The notes beneath the pieces are model-generated. The model saw nothing but the letters and a program-made list of their open reading frames with translations, ran no database searches and was not told the origin of the DNA. From Streptomyces regalis (GTDB lineage Bacteria; Actinomycetota; Actinomycetes; Streptomycetales; Streptomycetaceae), in contig NZ_LLZG01000323.1 of the NCBI RefSeq assembly GCF_001509475.1, positions 1 to 64,000 on the forward strand: 64,000 nucleotides of DNA, written 5' to 3'. Shown one piece after another: positions 8,258-18,029 of this stretch (positions are counted from its first letter, which is position 1; each line of letters begins with the position of its first letter). Made by a program: the position numbers and the translations under genes.

Positions 8258-8327
8258 ATAAACGGTGGAGGAATGCGCGGCCGGGGCGTGTGGGGTGTCG
8301 CATGTGCCGTGACCGCGCGGGGCGTTG

Positions 8328-9536
8328 TCAGAGGGCGAACGCCTCCACCGTGCTGCGGGCATTGAAGGAACTGTCGGCGCCGCCAAGGGCATACACGCAG
8401 GTGATCCCGGGCGCCTGGGCAGTGGGGCAGGGCGCCGTCGTCCCCGCTAGCTCGAAGCGGGCGGTGGGCAGATCGGGGAGGGTCCGCCATGTGTTGGTGG
8501 CCGGGCTGTAAGCCTCCACCCTGTCCAGGACCTCTTCGCTGAAGTTGAACCCGCCGAAGGCGTAGACGCAGGTCCCGGCCAGCCCGGGGACCCCCGGAGG
8601 GCAGGATGCCGACGCACCCGCGAGAGCGACATTGGGGGCGCCCATCGAGGGCAGGGGCCGCCATGTGTTCGTGGTGGGGCTGTAAGCCTCCACGGTGTTC
8701 AGGATCTCGTCGTCGAAGTTGAACCCGCCGATGGCGTATACGCAGGTCCCGCTCAGTCCGGGGACACCCTGGGGGCAGGGCGCCGACGCACCGGCTGGGG
8801 CGTCGCGTGAGGTGCCGAGCGAAGGCAGGGTCCGCCAGGCGTTGGTGACCGGGCTGTAAGCCTCCACCGCGTTACCGAAGTCGCCGCCGATGGCATAGAC
8901 GCAGGTTCCTCGCAGCCCTGGGACACCCACGGGGCACGGCGCCGTCGCGCCGGCCAAGAAGCTGCGGGCGGTCGGCAGCTCGGGGAGGGTCCGCCATGTG
9001 TTGGTGACCGGGCTGTAAGCCTCCACCGTGCGTGCGTTGAAGCTCGGGTTGGGCCAGTCACTCCCCGTGAAGCCGCCGATGGCGTAGACGCAGGTTCCCC
9101 TCAGCTCTGGGACGCCCTGGGGGCACGGCGCCGCCACACCTCCGAGCGCGAAGCGGGCGGTGGGCAGCTCGGGCAGGGTCCGCCATGTGTTGGTGTCCGG
9201 GCTGTAGGCCTCCACCGTGTTGAGCGGACCGTTCCCGAAGGCGTTTCGACCACCGAAGGTGTAGACGCAGGTCCCCCTCAGCCCTGGGACACCCTGGGGG
9301 CAGGGCGCGGTCGCCGCCGCATGGCTGAGGCGGGCGGTGGGCATGCCGGGCAGCGTCAGCCAGACGGCCTGGGCATGCGCGAGCGTGGGCGTCAGGGCGA
9401 GCAGCGGTGCCAGGAACGCGACGAGCAGCCGACGGCACCAAGCACGCCCGGACGAGACCGGAGCATCTGCCACCGGCCGCAACCGGCCCATCGGCGCCCT
9501 TCGCACCCTGCCTGCGCGAGTCAACGAGATCTCCAC
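8328..9536 (-). CDS. Secreted six-blade Kelch-repeat protein
   Basis: 402 residues with a GTG start preceded by GAGGAAGGG. A long signal peptide (LLVAFLAPLLALTPTLAHAQ) ends near residue 56. Six repeats of about 57-60 residues follow, each with VEAYSPVTNTWRTLPxLPTA and C-YAIGG, the Kelch double-glycine strand. A CP-x8-10-TC cysteine pair lies just before the Gly-Gly strand of every blade, probably a disulfide per blade. The repeats are alike at DNA level too, so the gene is prone to unequal recombination. It has no catalytic domain, unlike galactose oxidase. Probable binding or surface protein. Confidence 0.85.
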   Translation of the reverse strand: MEISLTRAGRVRRAPMGRLRPVADAPVSSGRAWCRRLLVAFLAPLLALTPTLAHAQAVWLTLPGMPTARLSHAAATAPCPQGVPGLRGTCVYTFGGRNAFGNGPLNTVEAYSPDTNTWRTLPELPTARFALGGVAAPCPQGVPELRGTCVYAIGGFTGSDWPNPSFNARTVEAYSPVTNTWRTLPELPTARSFLAGATAPCPVGVPGLRGTCVYAIGGDFGNAVEAYSPVTNAWRTLPSLGTSRDAPAGASAPCPQGVPGLSGTCVYAIGGFNFDDEILNTVEAYSPTTNTWRPLPSMGAPNVALAGASASCPPGVPGLAGTCVYAFGGFNFSEEVLDRVEAYSPATNTWRTLPDLPTARFELAGTTAPCPTAQAPGITCVYALGGADSSFNARSTVEAFAL

Positions 9537-9772
9537 CTACGTGCCGCCCTTCCTCACCGATGGCCGCGATCTGCGAGGCACCCCGGCACACAGCGACAGC
9601 GGGGCGTCCAGTGTGATTTAAGGCATGACTGCTGTCTGAGGGCGACGCCAGCGGCTCCATTCGGGCACGTCACCCGCCTGTCCCACGGCACTTCCCGTGG
9701 CGTCCGGTGCTGCGCGGGCCATTGACGCGCAAGTGATTCGATTCTACGTTCCCGTCCGAAGTGACGATCGTT

Positions 9773-9788
9773 GTTCGAAATTCTGAAC
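9773..9788. promoter_or_regulatory. 16-bp palindrome, copy A (GTTCGAAATTCTGAAC)
   Basis: It has two mismatches to the perfect palindrome GTTCGAAATTTCGAAC and extends to TTGTTC/GAACAA arms. It lies 26-41 bases before the first GH43 start, a position fit for repression or substrate-dependent control. The other copies are at 20262, 22614/22633 and 24418. Confidence 0.6.
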
Positions 9789-9813
9789 AATACAGAACAG
9801 GAGTGTGTCCCGC

Positions 9814-10782
9814 ATGAGCCGCAAGCGCACGACCCTCCTCGCCATTCCCGTCGCCGCCCTCCTCGCCCTCGTCCCGTCCTCGGCGTCGGCCTACCCCAAC
9901 CCCGGCCGGGTCACCGGCTCCGTCGTCACGCACGACCCGTCGATGATCCGCGCCTCGTCGGGCGAATACCTGCTGTACGCCACCGGCGGCGGCATCGCCA
10001 GCAAGACGTCGTCCGACCGCACCGCCTTCAGTGCGGGCGCCGACGCCTTCGGCAGCCGCCCGAGTTGGTGGTCGACCTACTCCTCCGTCCCGGAGGCCTG
10101 GGCGCCGGACATCGCGTACCAGGGCGGCAAGTACCTGATGTACTACTCCGTCTCGAAGTTCGGCTCGAACACCTCGGCCATCGGTCTCGCCACCTCCAGC
10201 ACCGGCCGGCCCGGCAGCTGGACCGACCAGGGCACGGTCTACACGTCCGGCTCCTCCAGCGACTACAACGCCATCGACCCCAACCTCTTCGTCGACGGCG
10301 ACGGCAAGTGGTGGCTGTCCTTCGGCAGTTGGTGGACCGGCATCAAGATGATCCAGATCAACCCGTCCACCGGGAAGCAGCTGTCGAGCAACACCACCCG
10401 GTACTCGCTCGCCTCCCGCCCGACCGGGACGAAGGCCGTCGAGGCGCCGTACATCGTCAAGCGGGGCAGCTACTACTACCTCTTCGCGTCCTACGACACC
10501 TGCTGCGCCGGCACCAGCTCCACATACAAGGTCAAGGTCGGCCGCGCCACCAGCGTCACCGGGCCGTACGTCGACAAGAACGGCGTCTCGATGATGAACA
10601 ACGGCGGGACGCCGGTCCTGGAGTCGCACGGCAGCATCATCGGCCCCGGCGGACAGTCGATCATGAACGACTCCGACGGCGACCTGATCGTCTACCACTA
10701 CTACGACGGCAACGACAACGGCACGCCCAAGCTGGGCATCAACCTACTGAACTGGAGCACCGGATGGCCCGTCGCATACTGA
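9814..10782 (+). CDS. Secreted arabinan endo-1,5-alpha-L-arabinosidase (GH43)
   Basis: 322 residues counted from the ATG at 9814, which has AGGAG ten bases upstream; the GTG at 9805 is too close to that site. The signal peptide ends near SSASA (about residue 26). The five-blade GH43 residues are visible: Asp41 (VVTHDPSMI), Asp155 (YNAIDPNLF) and Glu210 (VEAPYI), which serve as base, pKa modulator and acid in this family. It would cut alpha-1,5-arabinan chains outside the cell by inversion. The 3' end overlaps the next GH43 gene by 19 bases, so the two are translationally coupled. Confidence 0.9.
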   Translation: MSRKRTTLLAIPVAALLALVPSSASAYPNPGRVTGSVVTHDPSMIRASSGEYLLYATGGGIASKTSSDRTAFSAGADAFGSRPSWWSTYSSVPEAWAPDIAYQGGKYLMYYSVSKFGSNTSAIGLATSSTGRPGSWTDQGTVYTSGSSSDYNAIDPNLFVDGDGKWWLSFGSWWTGIKMIQINPSTGKQLSSNTTRYSLASRPTGTKAVEAPYIVKRGSYYYLFASYDTCCAGTSSTYKVKVGRATSVTGPYVDKNGVSMMNNGGTPVLESHGSIIGPGGQSIMNDSDGDLIVYHYYDGNDNGTPKLGINLLNWSTGWPVAY

Positions 10783-12197
10783 CCCTGCTGGCAGCGTTGC
10801 TGCTGGCCCTCTCGATCGGGCAGCCGTCCGCGAGTGCGGCCTCCTTCGCCAACCCGGTCAAGACCCAGAAGGGCGCCGACCCCTGGATCTCGTACCACAA
10901 CGGCAACTACTACATGGTGACGACGAGTTGGACCGACGTCATCACCATGCGCAAGTCCACCACCCTGGCCGGCCTCGCCACCGCGCCCAGCGTGCAGGTG
11001 TGGAAGGGCGACGCGGCCAGCCGCTGCTGCAACATCTGGGCGCCCGAGATCCACCTCATCAACGGCCGCTGGTACCTGTACTACGTCGCCGGCCAGAACA
11101 TCTCCGACTACAACCCGACCCAGCGCACCCACGTCCTGGAGAGCGCGGGCTCCGACCCCATGGGGCCGTACACCTACAAGAACCAGCTCAACTCGGCCTG
11201 GATGCTGGACGCGACGGTGGCGACCATCAACGGGCAGCTGTACCTCTTCGGCAGCGCGACCGGCGGCGGCACGCAGAACATCGTCGCGGCCCGGATGTCG
11301 AACCCGTACACCCTCGCCACCGGCTTCTCCACCGTCTCCACGCCGACGTACGACTGGGAGCGCAACGGCGCGGTCAACGAGGGGCCGGAGATCCTCCAGC
11401 GCGGCGGCAAGACGTTCCTCATCTACTCGGGCAGCGGCTGCTGGACGCCCGACTACAAACTCGGCCAGCTGACCCTGACCGGATCCGACCCGCTCTCGGC
11501 CTCCTCCTGGACCAAGAAGTCCACGCCGGTCTTCCAGCGCAGCGACTCCAACGGCGTGTACGGGCCCGGCCACAACGGCTTCTTCACCTCCCCCGACGGC
11601 ACCGAGAACTGGATCGTCTACCACGCCAACGACAGCGCGAGCGACGGCTGCGACAACGGCCGTACGGCCCGGGCCCAGAAGTTCACCTGGAACTCCGACG
11701 GCACCCCGAACTTCGGCACCCCGGTCCGCCTCGGCACCTCTCTCACCGGCCCCTCGGGGGAGCCGGCCGGCGCCTCCACGACGTACACGGTCGTCAACCG
11801 CAACAGCGGCAAGTGCCTTGACATCGACGGGGGTTCGACCGCCGACGGCGCTAATGTCCAGCAGTGGACATGCAGCGGCGGCAACAACCAGAAGTGGCGC
11901 CTGGAGGACCTGGGTGACGACACCCACCGCCTGGTGAATGTCGCCACCGGCAAGGTCCTGGACACCGAGAACTGTTCCAGTGCCGACGGCGCCGACCTCC
12001 GCCAGTGGTCCTGGCTGAACAACACCTGCCAACGCTTCCGCTTCATCGCCACGGACAACGGCTACGTCCAGATCGCCAACCAGGCCACGGGCAAGGTGGC
12101 CGACGTGGCGAACTGCGGAACGGCGGACGGAGCGGACGTACGCCAGTGGAGCTGGCTGGGCAACAACTGCCAACAGTGGCGCCTAAACCCGGCGTAG
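10764..12197 (+). CDS. Secreted GH43 arabinofuranosidase/arabinanase with ricin-B (CBM13) module
   Basis: 477 residues; the ATG at 10764 lies inside the previous gene with GGAG five bases upstream. The signal peptide ends at SASA (about 26). The GH43 domain (30-340) shows Asp39 (KGADPWI), Asp149 (AWMLDATVA) and Glu206 (AVNEGPEI). A ricin-type beta-trefoil (about 345-477) has three subdomains, each with a Q-x-W motif, and would hold the enzyme on plant polysaccharide. Together with the endo-acting neighbour it would release arabinose or short arabino-oligosaccharides. Exo- versus endo-action cannot be told from the sequence. Confidence 0.9.
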   Translation: MARRILTLLAALLLALSIGQPSASAASFANPVKTQKGADPWISYHNGNYYMVTTSWTDVITMRKSTTLAGLATAPSVQVWKGDAASRCCNIWAPEIHLINGRWYLYYVAGQNISDYNPTQRTHVLESAGSDPMGPYTYKNQLNSAWMLDATVATINGQLYLFGSATGGGTQNIVAARMSNPYTLATGFSTVSTPTYDWERNGAVNEGPEILQRGGKTFLIYSGSGCWTPDYKLGQLTLTGSDPLSASSWTKKSTPVFQRSDSNGVYGPGHNGFFTSPDGTENWIVYHANDSASDGCDNGRTARAQKFTWNSDGTPNFGTPVRLGTSLTGPSGEPAGASTTYTVVNRNSGKCLDIDGGSTADGANVQQWTCSGGNNQKWRLEDLGDDTHRLVNVATGKVLDTENCSSADGADLRQWSWLNNTCQRFRFIATDNGYVQIANQATGKVADVANCGTADGADVRQWSWLGNNCQQWRLNPA

Positions 12198-12211
12198 CTG
12201 CAGCCCACCCA

Positions 12212-12247
12212 GGGGTGCGGGGCTGTATCGATATGCGGCTCCGCCGC
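12212..12247 (+). repeat. Streptomyces-type intergenic repeat, copy 1
   Basis: A 36-base segment (core CGGGGCTGTAT, then GCGGCTCCGCC) matches 63387-63422 at 32 of 36 positions. Both copies lie just 3' of a stop codon in the same orientation as that gene. It may fold or act as a 3' end element. Confidence 0.75.
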
Positions 12248-12316
12248 GTGGGCGCGACAAGCCACAACGGACCGGCAGGCGCGCAAAGTACCCGCACCCC
12301 CTACGGCGATAAGGCG

Positions 12317-13873
12317 CTACCCGGCCTGCCCCATCCCCGCCGCATTCGGCCAACTCTGACTGTTCGGCCACCCCGTCGCCGGCGCCGGAGTCAGCCCCGG
12401 CCCAGTCGTACCCCGAACCTGCGCGGCCGTAAGCCCCCCACGCGCCGGCACCCCCGGCGGCGTAGGCCCAGGCATGGCAGCCGCAGCAGCCGCAGCCGGC
12501 GCCACAGGCGACGGGAACGGCATCGGCGCGGGCGCGGGGGGAGCCGGGGCCGGCATGGGAGCCACAGGGGCCGGGGCGGGCATCGGGGCCGCAGGAGCCG
12601 GCGCCGGCATCGGCATGCCGGTCCCCTGCATCGCCGCCGCCTGCTGAGCCACCGCAGGTATCCCCGCCCCGTTGGTGGAGCTGACCAACCGGTCCACGGC
12701 CGCCGTACCCGAGCTGTAGTTGGTCCCTGTACCGAGCTCGGGTACGGCGGCTCCCCTCCTGGTCCCGTAGAGCACCTGCTCCAGGCCGGACACCAGGCGA
12801 CGCACGTCCACCTGGGGGCGCACCACGAGTCGCAGGAAGCGGCTGGACGAACCGATCTTGTTGCCGCACTCGCGGACCAGGATCCGGTGCTCGGTGAGCA
12901 GCCGGTCCCGGACCACGGTGCCTTCCGCGCCGACGGGGAGGCGCACGAAGAGGAAGTTGCCCTGGGACGGATAGACCGTCAGGCCGGGCAGCGCGGAGAG
13001 CTGGCTGGCCATGTCGAGGCGGTCCCGGCGCACCTGATGGAGGCTCTGCGCGTACTCGGCGCCGTGGTTCTTGAGCATGAACACCACGTGCTCGGCGAAG
13101 GCGTTGAGGTTCCACTTCGGCAGCATCGAGCGGACCATGCCCGCGAGCGCCGGGTTGGCGACCAGGTAGCCGAAGCGGATGCCGTGCAGACCGAAGTTCT
13201 TGCCGAGGCTGCGCAGGACGATGACGTTCGGGCGCAGCATCGCCTCCTGGACGACCGACGGCTCCTGCTCGGCGTCGGCGAACTCCAGGAACGACTCGTC
13301 GACGATGACGAGGTCCAGGTCGGCCATAGCGTCCATGAACTGCACGAGCGCGTGCTTGTGGAGGTAGCCGCCGTCGGGGTTGTTCGGGTTGCAGATCACC
13401 GCCACCCGCGTGCCCCTGGCCCGGATGAACTCGGCGTACTGCGCGAGGTCCAGGGCGAATCCGCTGGACTCCTGCAGCGGGAACATGTCGACCCGCTTGC
13501 CGGTCTCCATCGGCTGGTCGGTCCAGCGGCCGAAAGTGGGGACGGGGATGGCGAGGGACTCACGGACCATCAGGTGGTCGATCCAGGTGATCAGCTCCGT
13601 GGAGCCGTTGCCCATCGCCACGCACTGCGGCGGGAGTTGGAGCAGACTGCACAGCTCGGCCGTGATCGTGTCGGCGCTGCTCGGGTAGTAGGTGATGATG
13701 TCCCGCAGCCGGGCCCCCATGTCCTGGAACATCTCCGGCGTCGGGAAGTAGGGGTTGCAGGGAATGCAGAAGTCGACCGGACCGGCCCCGTCGCCGCCCT
13801 CCCGCGTCAGCGCCGCCATCGACGGGCTGTGTGCCGCGGTGCTGCGGAACAGCGAGGTGACGTTGTCGGCCAT
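12317..13873 (-). CDS. PLP-dependent class I/II aminotransferase with Pro/Ala/Met-rich tail
   Basis: 518 residues from the ATG at 13873 (GGAGG upstream; the open frame continues further up). The fold-I aminotransferase core covers about 1-385: CNPYFPTPEMF, MGNGSTELI, CNPNNPDGG, VDESFLEF, and SLGKNFGLHGIRFGY with the PLP lysine. It resembles HisC/CobC-type enzymes. The last 130 residues are low-complexity (PMPAPAPAAPMPAPAP repeats) and unlikely to be catalytic. The substrate is unknown. It is convergent with the GH43 pair and has no pathway neighbours. Confidence 0.85.
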   Translation of the reverse strand: MADNVTSLFRSTAAHSPSMAALTREGGDGAGPVDFCIPCNPYFPTPEMFQDMGARLRDIITYYPSSADTITAELCSLLQLPPQCVAMGNGSTELITWIDHLMVRESLAIPVPTFGRWTDQPMETGKRVDMFPLQESSGFALDLAQYAEFIRARGTRVAVICNPNNPDGGYLHKHALVQFMDAMADLDLVIVDESFLEFADAEQEPSVVQEAMLRPNVIVLRSLGKNFGLHGIRFGYLVANPALAGMVRSMLPKWNLNAFAEHVVFMLKNHGAEYAQSLHQVRRDRLDMASQLSALPGLTVYPSQGNFLFVRLPVGAEGTVVRDRLLTEHRILVRECGNKIGSSSRFLRLVVRPQVDVRRLVSGLEQVLYGTRRGAAVPELGTGTNYSSGTAAVDRLVSSTNGAGIPAVAQQAAAMQGTGMPMPAPAPAAPMPAPAPVAPMPAPAPPAPAPMPFPSPVAPAAAAAAAMPGPTPPGVPARGGLTAAQVRGTTGPGLTPAPATGWPNSQSWPNAAGMGQAG

Positions 13874-14035
13874 GGAACCTCCGTATGGGGCGGGCCCGGC
13901 GGGGACGACCGGGCCCGTCGTTTCTTGGGTGGCCCGCGCGGGGGAGCACGGGCCGCCCTTACATACGGAGGCTGCGGTGGCGCTGTTCAACCACTGAGAA
14001 ATCGGTGAGAACTTGTGTGCCACCTGTGAAGGTCC

Positions 14036-14071
14036 GTCAGAACGGACGTCGGAACGGACGTCAGAACGGAC
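14036..14071. repeat. 12-bp tandem repeat x3 (GTCRGAACGGAC)
   Basis: Three adjacent 12-base units lie 14 bases beyond the galM stop (galM is on the minus strand). Two hairpin-like GC blocks follow at about 13887-13954, before the aminotransferase start. Confidence 0.7.
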
Positions 14072-14084
14072 CTCGGATGAGACG

Positions 14085-15131
14085 TCAGCGGCTGAACGAG
14101 TGCACCGTCGTCGACCGGTACGTCTGTCCCGGCCGCAGCACCGTCGACGGGAACGACGGCTTGTTCGGCGAGTCCGGGAAGTGCTGCGTCTCCAGGCACA
14201 GCGCGTCGCCCTGCCGGTAGATGTGCCCGCTCGGGCCGACGAGGGTGCCGTCGAGGAAGTTGCCCGAGTAGAACTGCAGGCCGGGCTCGGTGGTCGCCAT
14301 CCGCAGGGTGCGGCCGGAGGAGGGGTCCTTCAGCGTCGCGCACCACTCGGGGCGCGGCGAGATGCCCTTGTCGAGCACCCAGTTGTGGTCGATGCCCTTG
14401 GCGTACAGCAACTGCTGGTGGGCCTCGCGCAGGGCCTCGCCGATCGCCCTGGTGCTGCGGAAGTCGAAGGGGGTGCCCGTGACCGGGGCCGGCTCACCGG
14501 TGGGGATGAGGCCCGAGTCGACGGGGGTGTAGCGGGAGGCGGCGATCTTCAGCTCGTGGTTCTCGATCGTGCCGCTGCCCTCGCCGGCGAGGTTCCAGTA
14601 CACGTGGCTGGTGAGGTTGACGACGGTGGCTTTGTCGGTGGTGGCCTCGTAGTCGATGCGCCAGTCGCCGTGCTTGGTGAGGGTGTACGTCACCTTCACC
14701 TTGAGCGTGCCCGGGTAGCCCATCTCGCCGTCGGCGGAGGTGTGGTGGAGGTACAGGCCGACGTCCGAGCCCTTGGTGAACGGCTCGACGTCCCACACGT
14801 GCTTGTCGAAGCCCTTGGCGCCGCCGTGCAGGCTGTTCTCGCCGTCGTCGACGGACAGCTGGTAGCTCTGGCCGTCCAAGGTGAACTGGCCCTTGCCGAT
14901 GCGGTTGCCGTACCGGCCGATCAGAGCGCCGAAGTACGGGCTCTTGGCGACGTACTCCTCGATGCTGTCGAAGCCCAGGGAGATGTTGGCGTACCGGCCG
15001 TCGCGGTCCGGGACCTCCAGGGACCGCACGATGCCGCCGTAGGAGAGGACCTTCATCCGTGTGCCGCCGTTGGCCAGCGACCAGCTGTGGACCTTCGTGC
15101 CGTCGGCGAGGGTGCCGAAGAGGGACTTCAC
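14085..15131 (-). CDS. galM: Aldose 1-epimerase
   Basis: 348 residues from the GTG at 15131, with GGAGG ten bases upstream. Mutarotase marks are clear: [80 protein letters not shown] (catalytic His region), [24 protein letters not shown] and TQHFPDSPN. It interconverts the alpha and beta anomers of the sugar after uptake. It lies downstream of the ABC operon but behind a terminator, so it may be only partly co-expressed. A paralogue lies at 52269-53246. Confidence 0.92.
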   Translation of the reverse strand: MKSLFGTLADGTKVHSWSLANGGTRMKVLSYGGIVRSLEVPDRDGRYANISLGFDSIEEYVAKSPYFGALIGRYGNRIGKGQFTLDGQSYQLSVDDGENSLHGGAKGFDKHVWDVEPFTKGSDVGLYLHHTSADGEMGYPGTLKVKVTYTLTKHGDWRIDYEATTDKATVVNLTSHVYWNLAGEGSGTIENHELKIAASRYTPVDSGLIPTGEPAPVTGTPFDFRSTRAIGEALREAHQQLLYAKGIDHNWVLDKGISPRPEWCATLKDPSSGRTLRMATTEPGLQFYSGNFLDGTLVGPSGHIYRQGDALCLETQHFPDSPNKPSFPSTVLRPGQTYRSTTVHSFSR

Positions 15132-15161
15132 CGGCGTGTTGCCTCCGTCGCTGAAAAGAAC

Positions 15162-15187
15162 AGGGCCCCGCCTTCCGGCGGGGCCCT
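15162..15187 (-). terminator. Terminator or attenuator between permease gene and galM
   Basis: The perfect stem AGGGCCCCGCC / GGCGGGGCCCT with loop TTCC lies between the permease stop and the galM start. It should reduce read-through into galM. Confidence 0.85.
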
Positions 15188-15196
15188 CCGGTGCAC

Positions 15197-16441
15197 TTAC
15201 GAACCGACCTTGCGCTTGTTCCACACGTCGAACCCGACCGCGGCCAGCAGGGCGAGGCCCTTGATGACCTGCTGCCAGTCGGTGCCGACGCTGAGGAGGT
15301 TCATGCCGTTGTTCAGCACGCCGAGGACGAGACCGCCGATGATCGCGCCGAGGACGGTGCCGACACCGCCGCTCATGGACGCGCCACCGATGAACGCCGA
15401 GGCGATGGCCTCCAGCTCGTAGCTCAGACCCGCCTTCGGCGAGGCGGCGTTGAGACGGGCGGCGATCGCCAGACCCGCGAGGGCCGCGAGCACGCCCATG
15501 TTCACGAAGACCAGGAAGGTGACCTTCTTGTCCTTCACACCGGACAGCTTCGCCGCCGGCAGGTTGCCGCCGATCGCGTAGATGTGCCGGCCGAAGACGG
15601 AGTTGCGCATCAGGTAGCCGTAGCCGACCACCAGCGCACCCAGGACCAGCAGGATGATCGGCGCGCCCTTGTAGCTGGCGAGCAGCATGGTGACCGTGAG
15701 CAGCGCGGCCGAGATGGCGACCAGCTTCAGCAGGAAGATGTTGCGCGGCGCCACGTCCAGCGCGAACTCCTTCTGACGCCCCCGGTCACGCATCTCCTGG
15801 ATGACCACGAAGGCGATCATGGCGAAGCCCAGCAGCAGCGTGATGTTGTGGTAGTTCGTCTCCGGGCCGGTCTCGGGCAGGAAGCCGTTGCCCATCTTCT
15901 GCAGGCCGTCGGGGAACGGGCCGAGGGTCTGGCCCTCCAGGAGGATCTCCGTCACTCCGCGGAAGACCAGCATGCCCGCGAGGGTGACGATGAACGACGG
16001 TATGCCGAGATAGGCGATGAAGAACCCTTGCGCCGCGCCCGCGACCGCGCCCGCCACCAGACAGAGGACCAGGGCGACCGGCCACGACACATCGTGCTGC
16101 ACCGTCAGCACGGCCGCGAACGCGCCCACGAAGGCCGTGAGTGAACCGACCGACAGGTCGATGTGGCCCGCGACGATCACCAGCATCATGCCGATCGCGA
16201 GGATCAGGATGTAGCTGTTCTGCAGGACCAGGTTGGAGACGTTGCGCGGCAGCAGCAGGTCGCCGTCGGTCAGGATCGCGAAGAAGGCGACGATCAGGCC
16301 GAGGGCGATCAGCATGCCGTACTGACGCATGTTGCGGCGCATTCCGTCCAGCATCAGCTGCAGCAGGCCGCCGCCCGAGGCCGATCCGGTCCCGCCCGGC
16401 GGCGCCGGGGCCGGGCTCTTGGCGGTCACATCCGTGCTCAT
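15197..16441 (-). CDS. Sugar ABC transporter permease (XylH/GguB/RbsC family)
   Basis: 414 residues, with a Gly/Pro-rich N-terminus and about ten membrane segments. The family marks [18 protein letters not shown] and [19 protein letters not shown] are present, with [20 protein letters not shown] in the cytoplasmic loop that meets the ATPase. It forms the channel for a monosaccharide. The start overlaps the ATPase stop by four bases. The length matches the long XylH/GguB group, which carries xylose, arabinose, galactose or fucose. Confidence 0.92.
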   Translation of the reverse strand: MSTDVTAKSPAPAPPGGTGSASGGGLLQLMLDGMRRNMRQYGMLIALGLIVAFFAILTDGDLLLPRNVSNLVLQNSYILILAIGMMLVIVAGHIDLSVGSLTAFVGAFAAVLTVQHDVSWPVALVLCLVAGAVAGAAQGFFIAYLGIPSFIVTLAGMLVFRGVTEILLEGQTLGPFPDGLQKMGNGFLPETGPETNYHNITLLLGFAMIAFVVIQEMRDRGRQKEFALDVAPRNIFLLKLVAISAALLTVTMLLASYKGAPIILLVLGALVVGYGYLMRNSVFGRHIYAIGGNLPAAKLSGVKDKKVTFLVFVNMGVLAALAGLAIAARLNAASPKAGLSYELEAIASAFIGGASMSGGVGTVLGAIIGGLVLGVLNNGMNLLSVGTDWQQVIKGLALLAAVGFDVWNKRKVGS

Positions 16442-17988
16442 CGGGTTACCTCTTTGTCCTTCGTCATCTGACGCATCAGCGATTCCTGCGTGGCCTCGGC
16501 ACGCGGGAACTCACCCGTCAACCGCCCTGCGGCCATCGTGTAGATGCGGTCGCACATTCCGAGCAGTTCGGGAAGCTCGGAGGAGATGAAGACGACCGCC
16601 TTGCCCTCAGCGGCCAGCTTGTCGATGACCGTGTAGATCTCGTACTTGGCGCCGACGTCGATACCGCGCGTCGGCTCGTCCAGGATCAGCACATCCGGAC
16701 CCGCGAAGATCCACTTGCTGAGGACGACCTTCTGCTGGTTGCCGCCGGACAGCTTGCCCACCGGCTCGAACACCGTCGGTGCCTTGATGTTCATGGTCTT
16801 TCGGTAGCGCTCGGCGACCTGCCGTTCCTCGTGCTCGTCGACGACGCCCCGCTTCGCGACCTTGGCCAGGGCGGTCAGCGAGATGTTCCGGTTGATCGTG
16901 TCGATCAGGTTCAGGCCGTAGTGCTTGCGGTCCTCGGTGACGTACGCGATGCCGTTCTTGACCGCCTCGGCCACCGACTTCGTACGGATCTCGGTGCCGT
17001 CCTTGAGGACCGTGCCGCCCGCGTAACGGCCGTAGGAGCGGCCGAAGACGCTCATCGCCAGCTCGGTGCGGCCGGCACCCATGAGGCCCGCGATACCGAC
17101 GATCTCCCCGCGCCGCACGTTGATCGACACACCGTCGACCACCTTGCGCTGATGGTCGATCGGGTGGAGCACGGTCCAGTCGCGGATCTCCAGGGCCGGC
17201 GCCGCGCCCACCTCCGCCTCGTGCGGGGTGCGCTCGGGGAAGCGATGGTCGAGGTCGCGGCCCACCATGCCGCTGATGATCCGGTCCTCCGTGGTCTCCG
17301 GCGCCTTCACATCGAGGGTCTCGATGGACCTGCCGTCGCGGATGATCGTCACCGAGTCGGCGACCTTGCGGATCTCGTTCAGCTTGTGAGAGATGATGAT
17401 CGAGGTGATGCCCTGCTTCTTCAACTCCAGGATCAGATCGAGGAGTTTGCCGCTGTCCTCGTCGTTCAGGGCGGCGGTCGGCTCATCCAGGATGAGCAGC
17501 TTCACCTTCTTCGACAGCGCCTTGGCGATCTCCACGAGCTGCTGCTTGCCCACACCGATGTCGGTGACGCGGGTCTCCGGGTGGTCGTCGAGACCGACCC
17601 GGCGCAGCAGCTCGGTGGCGTGCCGCAGGGTCTCCCGCCAGTCGATGAACCCGCCCTTGGCGTGTTCGTTGCCGAGGAAGATGTTCTCCGCGAGGGAGAG
17701 GTACGGCGACAGCGCCAGCTCCTGGTGGATGATGACGATGCCGCGCTGCTCGCTCGCGCGGATGTCCTTGAAGTGGCACTCCTCTCCCTCGAAGAGGATC
17801 TCGCCTTCGTAGCTGCCGTGCGGATGGACGCCGGAGAGCACCTTCATCAAGGTGGACTTCCCGGCGCCGTTCTCACCGCAGATGGCATGGACCTCGCCCT
17901 GACGGACGGTCAGTGTGACGTCCGACAGCGCTTTCACACCGGGAAAGGTCTTGACGATCGAGCGCATTTCCAGGACGGGTCCCGCCAT
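16438..17988 (-). CDS. Sugar ABC transporter ATPase, tandem domains (XylG/GguA)
   Basis: 516 residues from the ATG at 17988 (GGAAGG seven bases upstream); a TTG at 18003 opens the frame but has no site. The first nucleotide-binding domain has Walker [11 protein letters not shown], signature [13 protein letters not shown] and Walker [12 protein letters not shown]. The second has a degenerate Walker A ([10 protein letters not shown]), signature [14 protein letters not shown] and [13 protein letters not shown]. This is the normal pattern for monosaccharide importers of the CUT2 class. It is the middle gene of the operon. Confidence 0.94.
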   Translation of the reverse strand: MAGPVLEMRSIVKTFPGVKALSDVTLTVRQGEVHAICGENGAGKSTLMKVLSGVHPHGSYEGEILFEGEECHFKDIRASEQRGIVIIHQELALSPYLSLAENIFLGNEHAKGGFIDWRETLRHATELLRRVGLDDHPETRVTDIGVGKQQLVEIAKALSKKVKLLILDEPTAALNDEDSGKLLDLILELKKQGITSIIISHKLNEIRKVADSVTIIRDGRSIETLDVKAPETTEDRIISGMVGRDLDHRFPERTPHEAEVGAAPALEIRDWTVLHPIDHQRKVVDGVSINVRRGEIVGIAGLMGAGRTELAMSVFGRSYGRYAGGTVLKDGTEIRTKSVAEAVKNGIAYVTEDRKHYGLNLIDTINRNISLTALAKVAKRGVVDEHEERQVAERYRKTMNIKAPTVFEPVGKLSGGNQQKVVLSKWIFAGPDVLILDEPTRGIDVGAKYEIYTVIDKLAAEGKAVVFISSELPELLGMCDRIYTMAAGRLTGEFPRAEATQESLMRQMTKDKEVTR

Positions 17989-18029
17989 GGTCGTGCCTTC
18001 CAATCAGGGTCGGGTCGGGGATTCCGTCG

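Noticed and set aside
12317..14023. Aminotransferase starting at 14023
   Set aside because: The extra 50 residues lack ribosome site and homology look; GGAGG before 13873 fixes the start.
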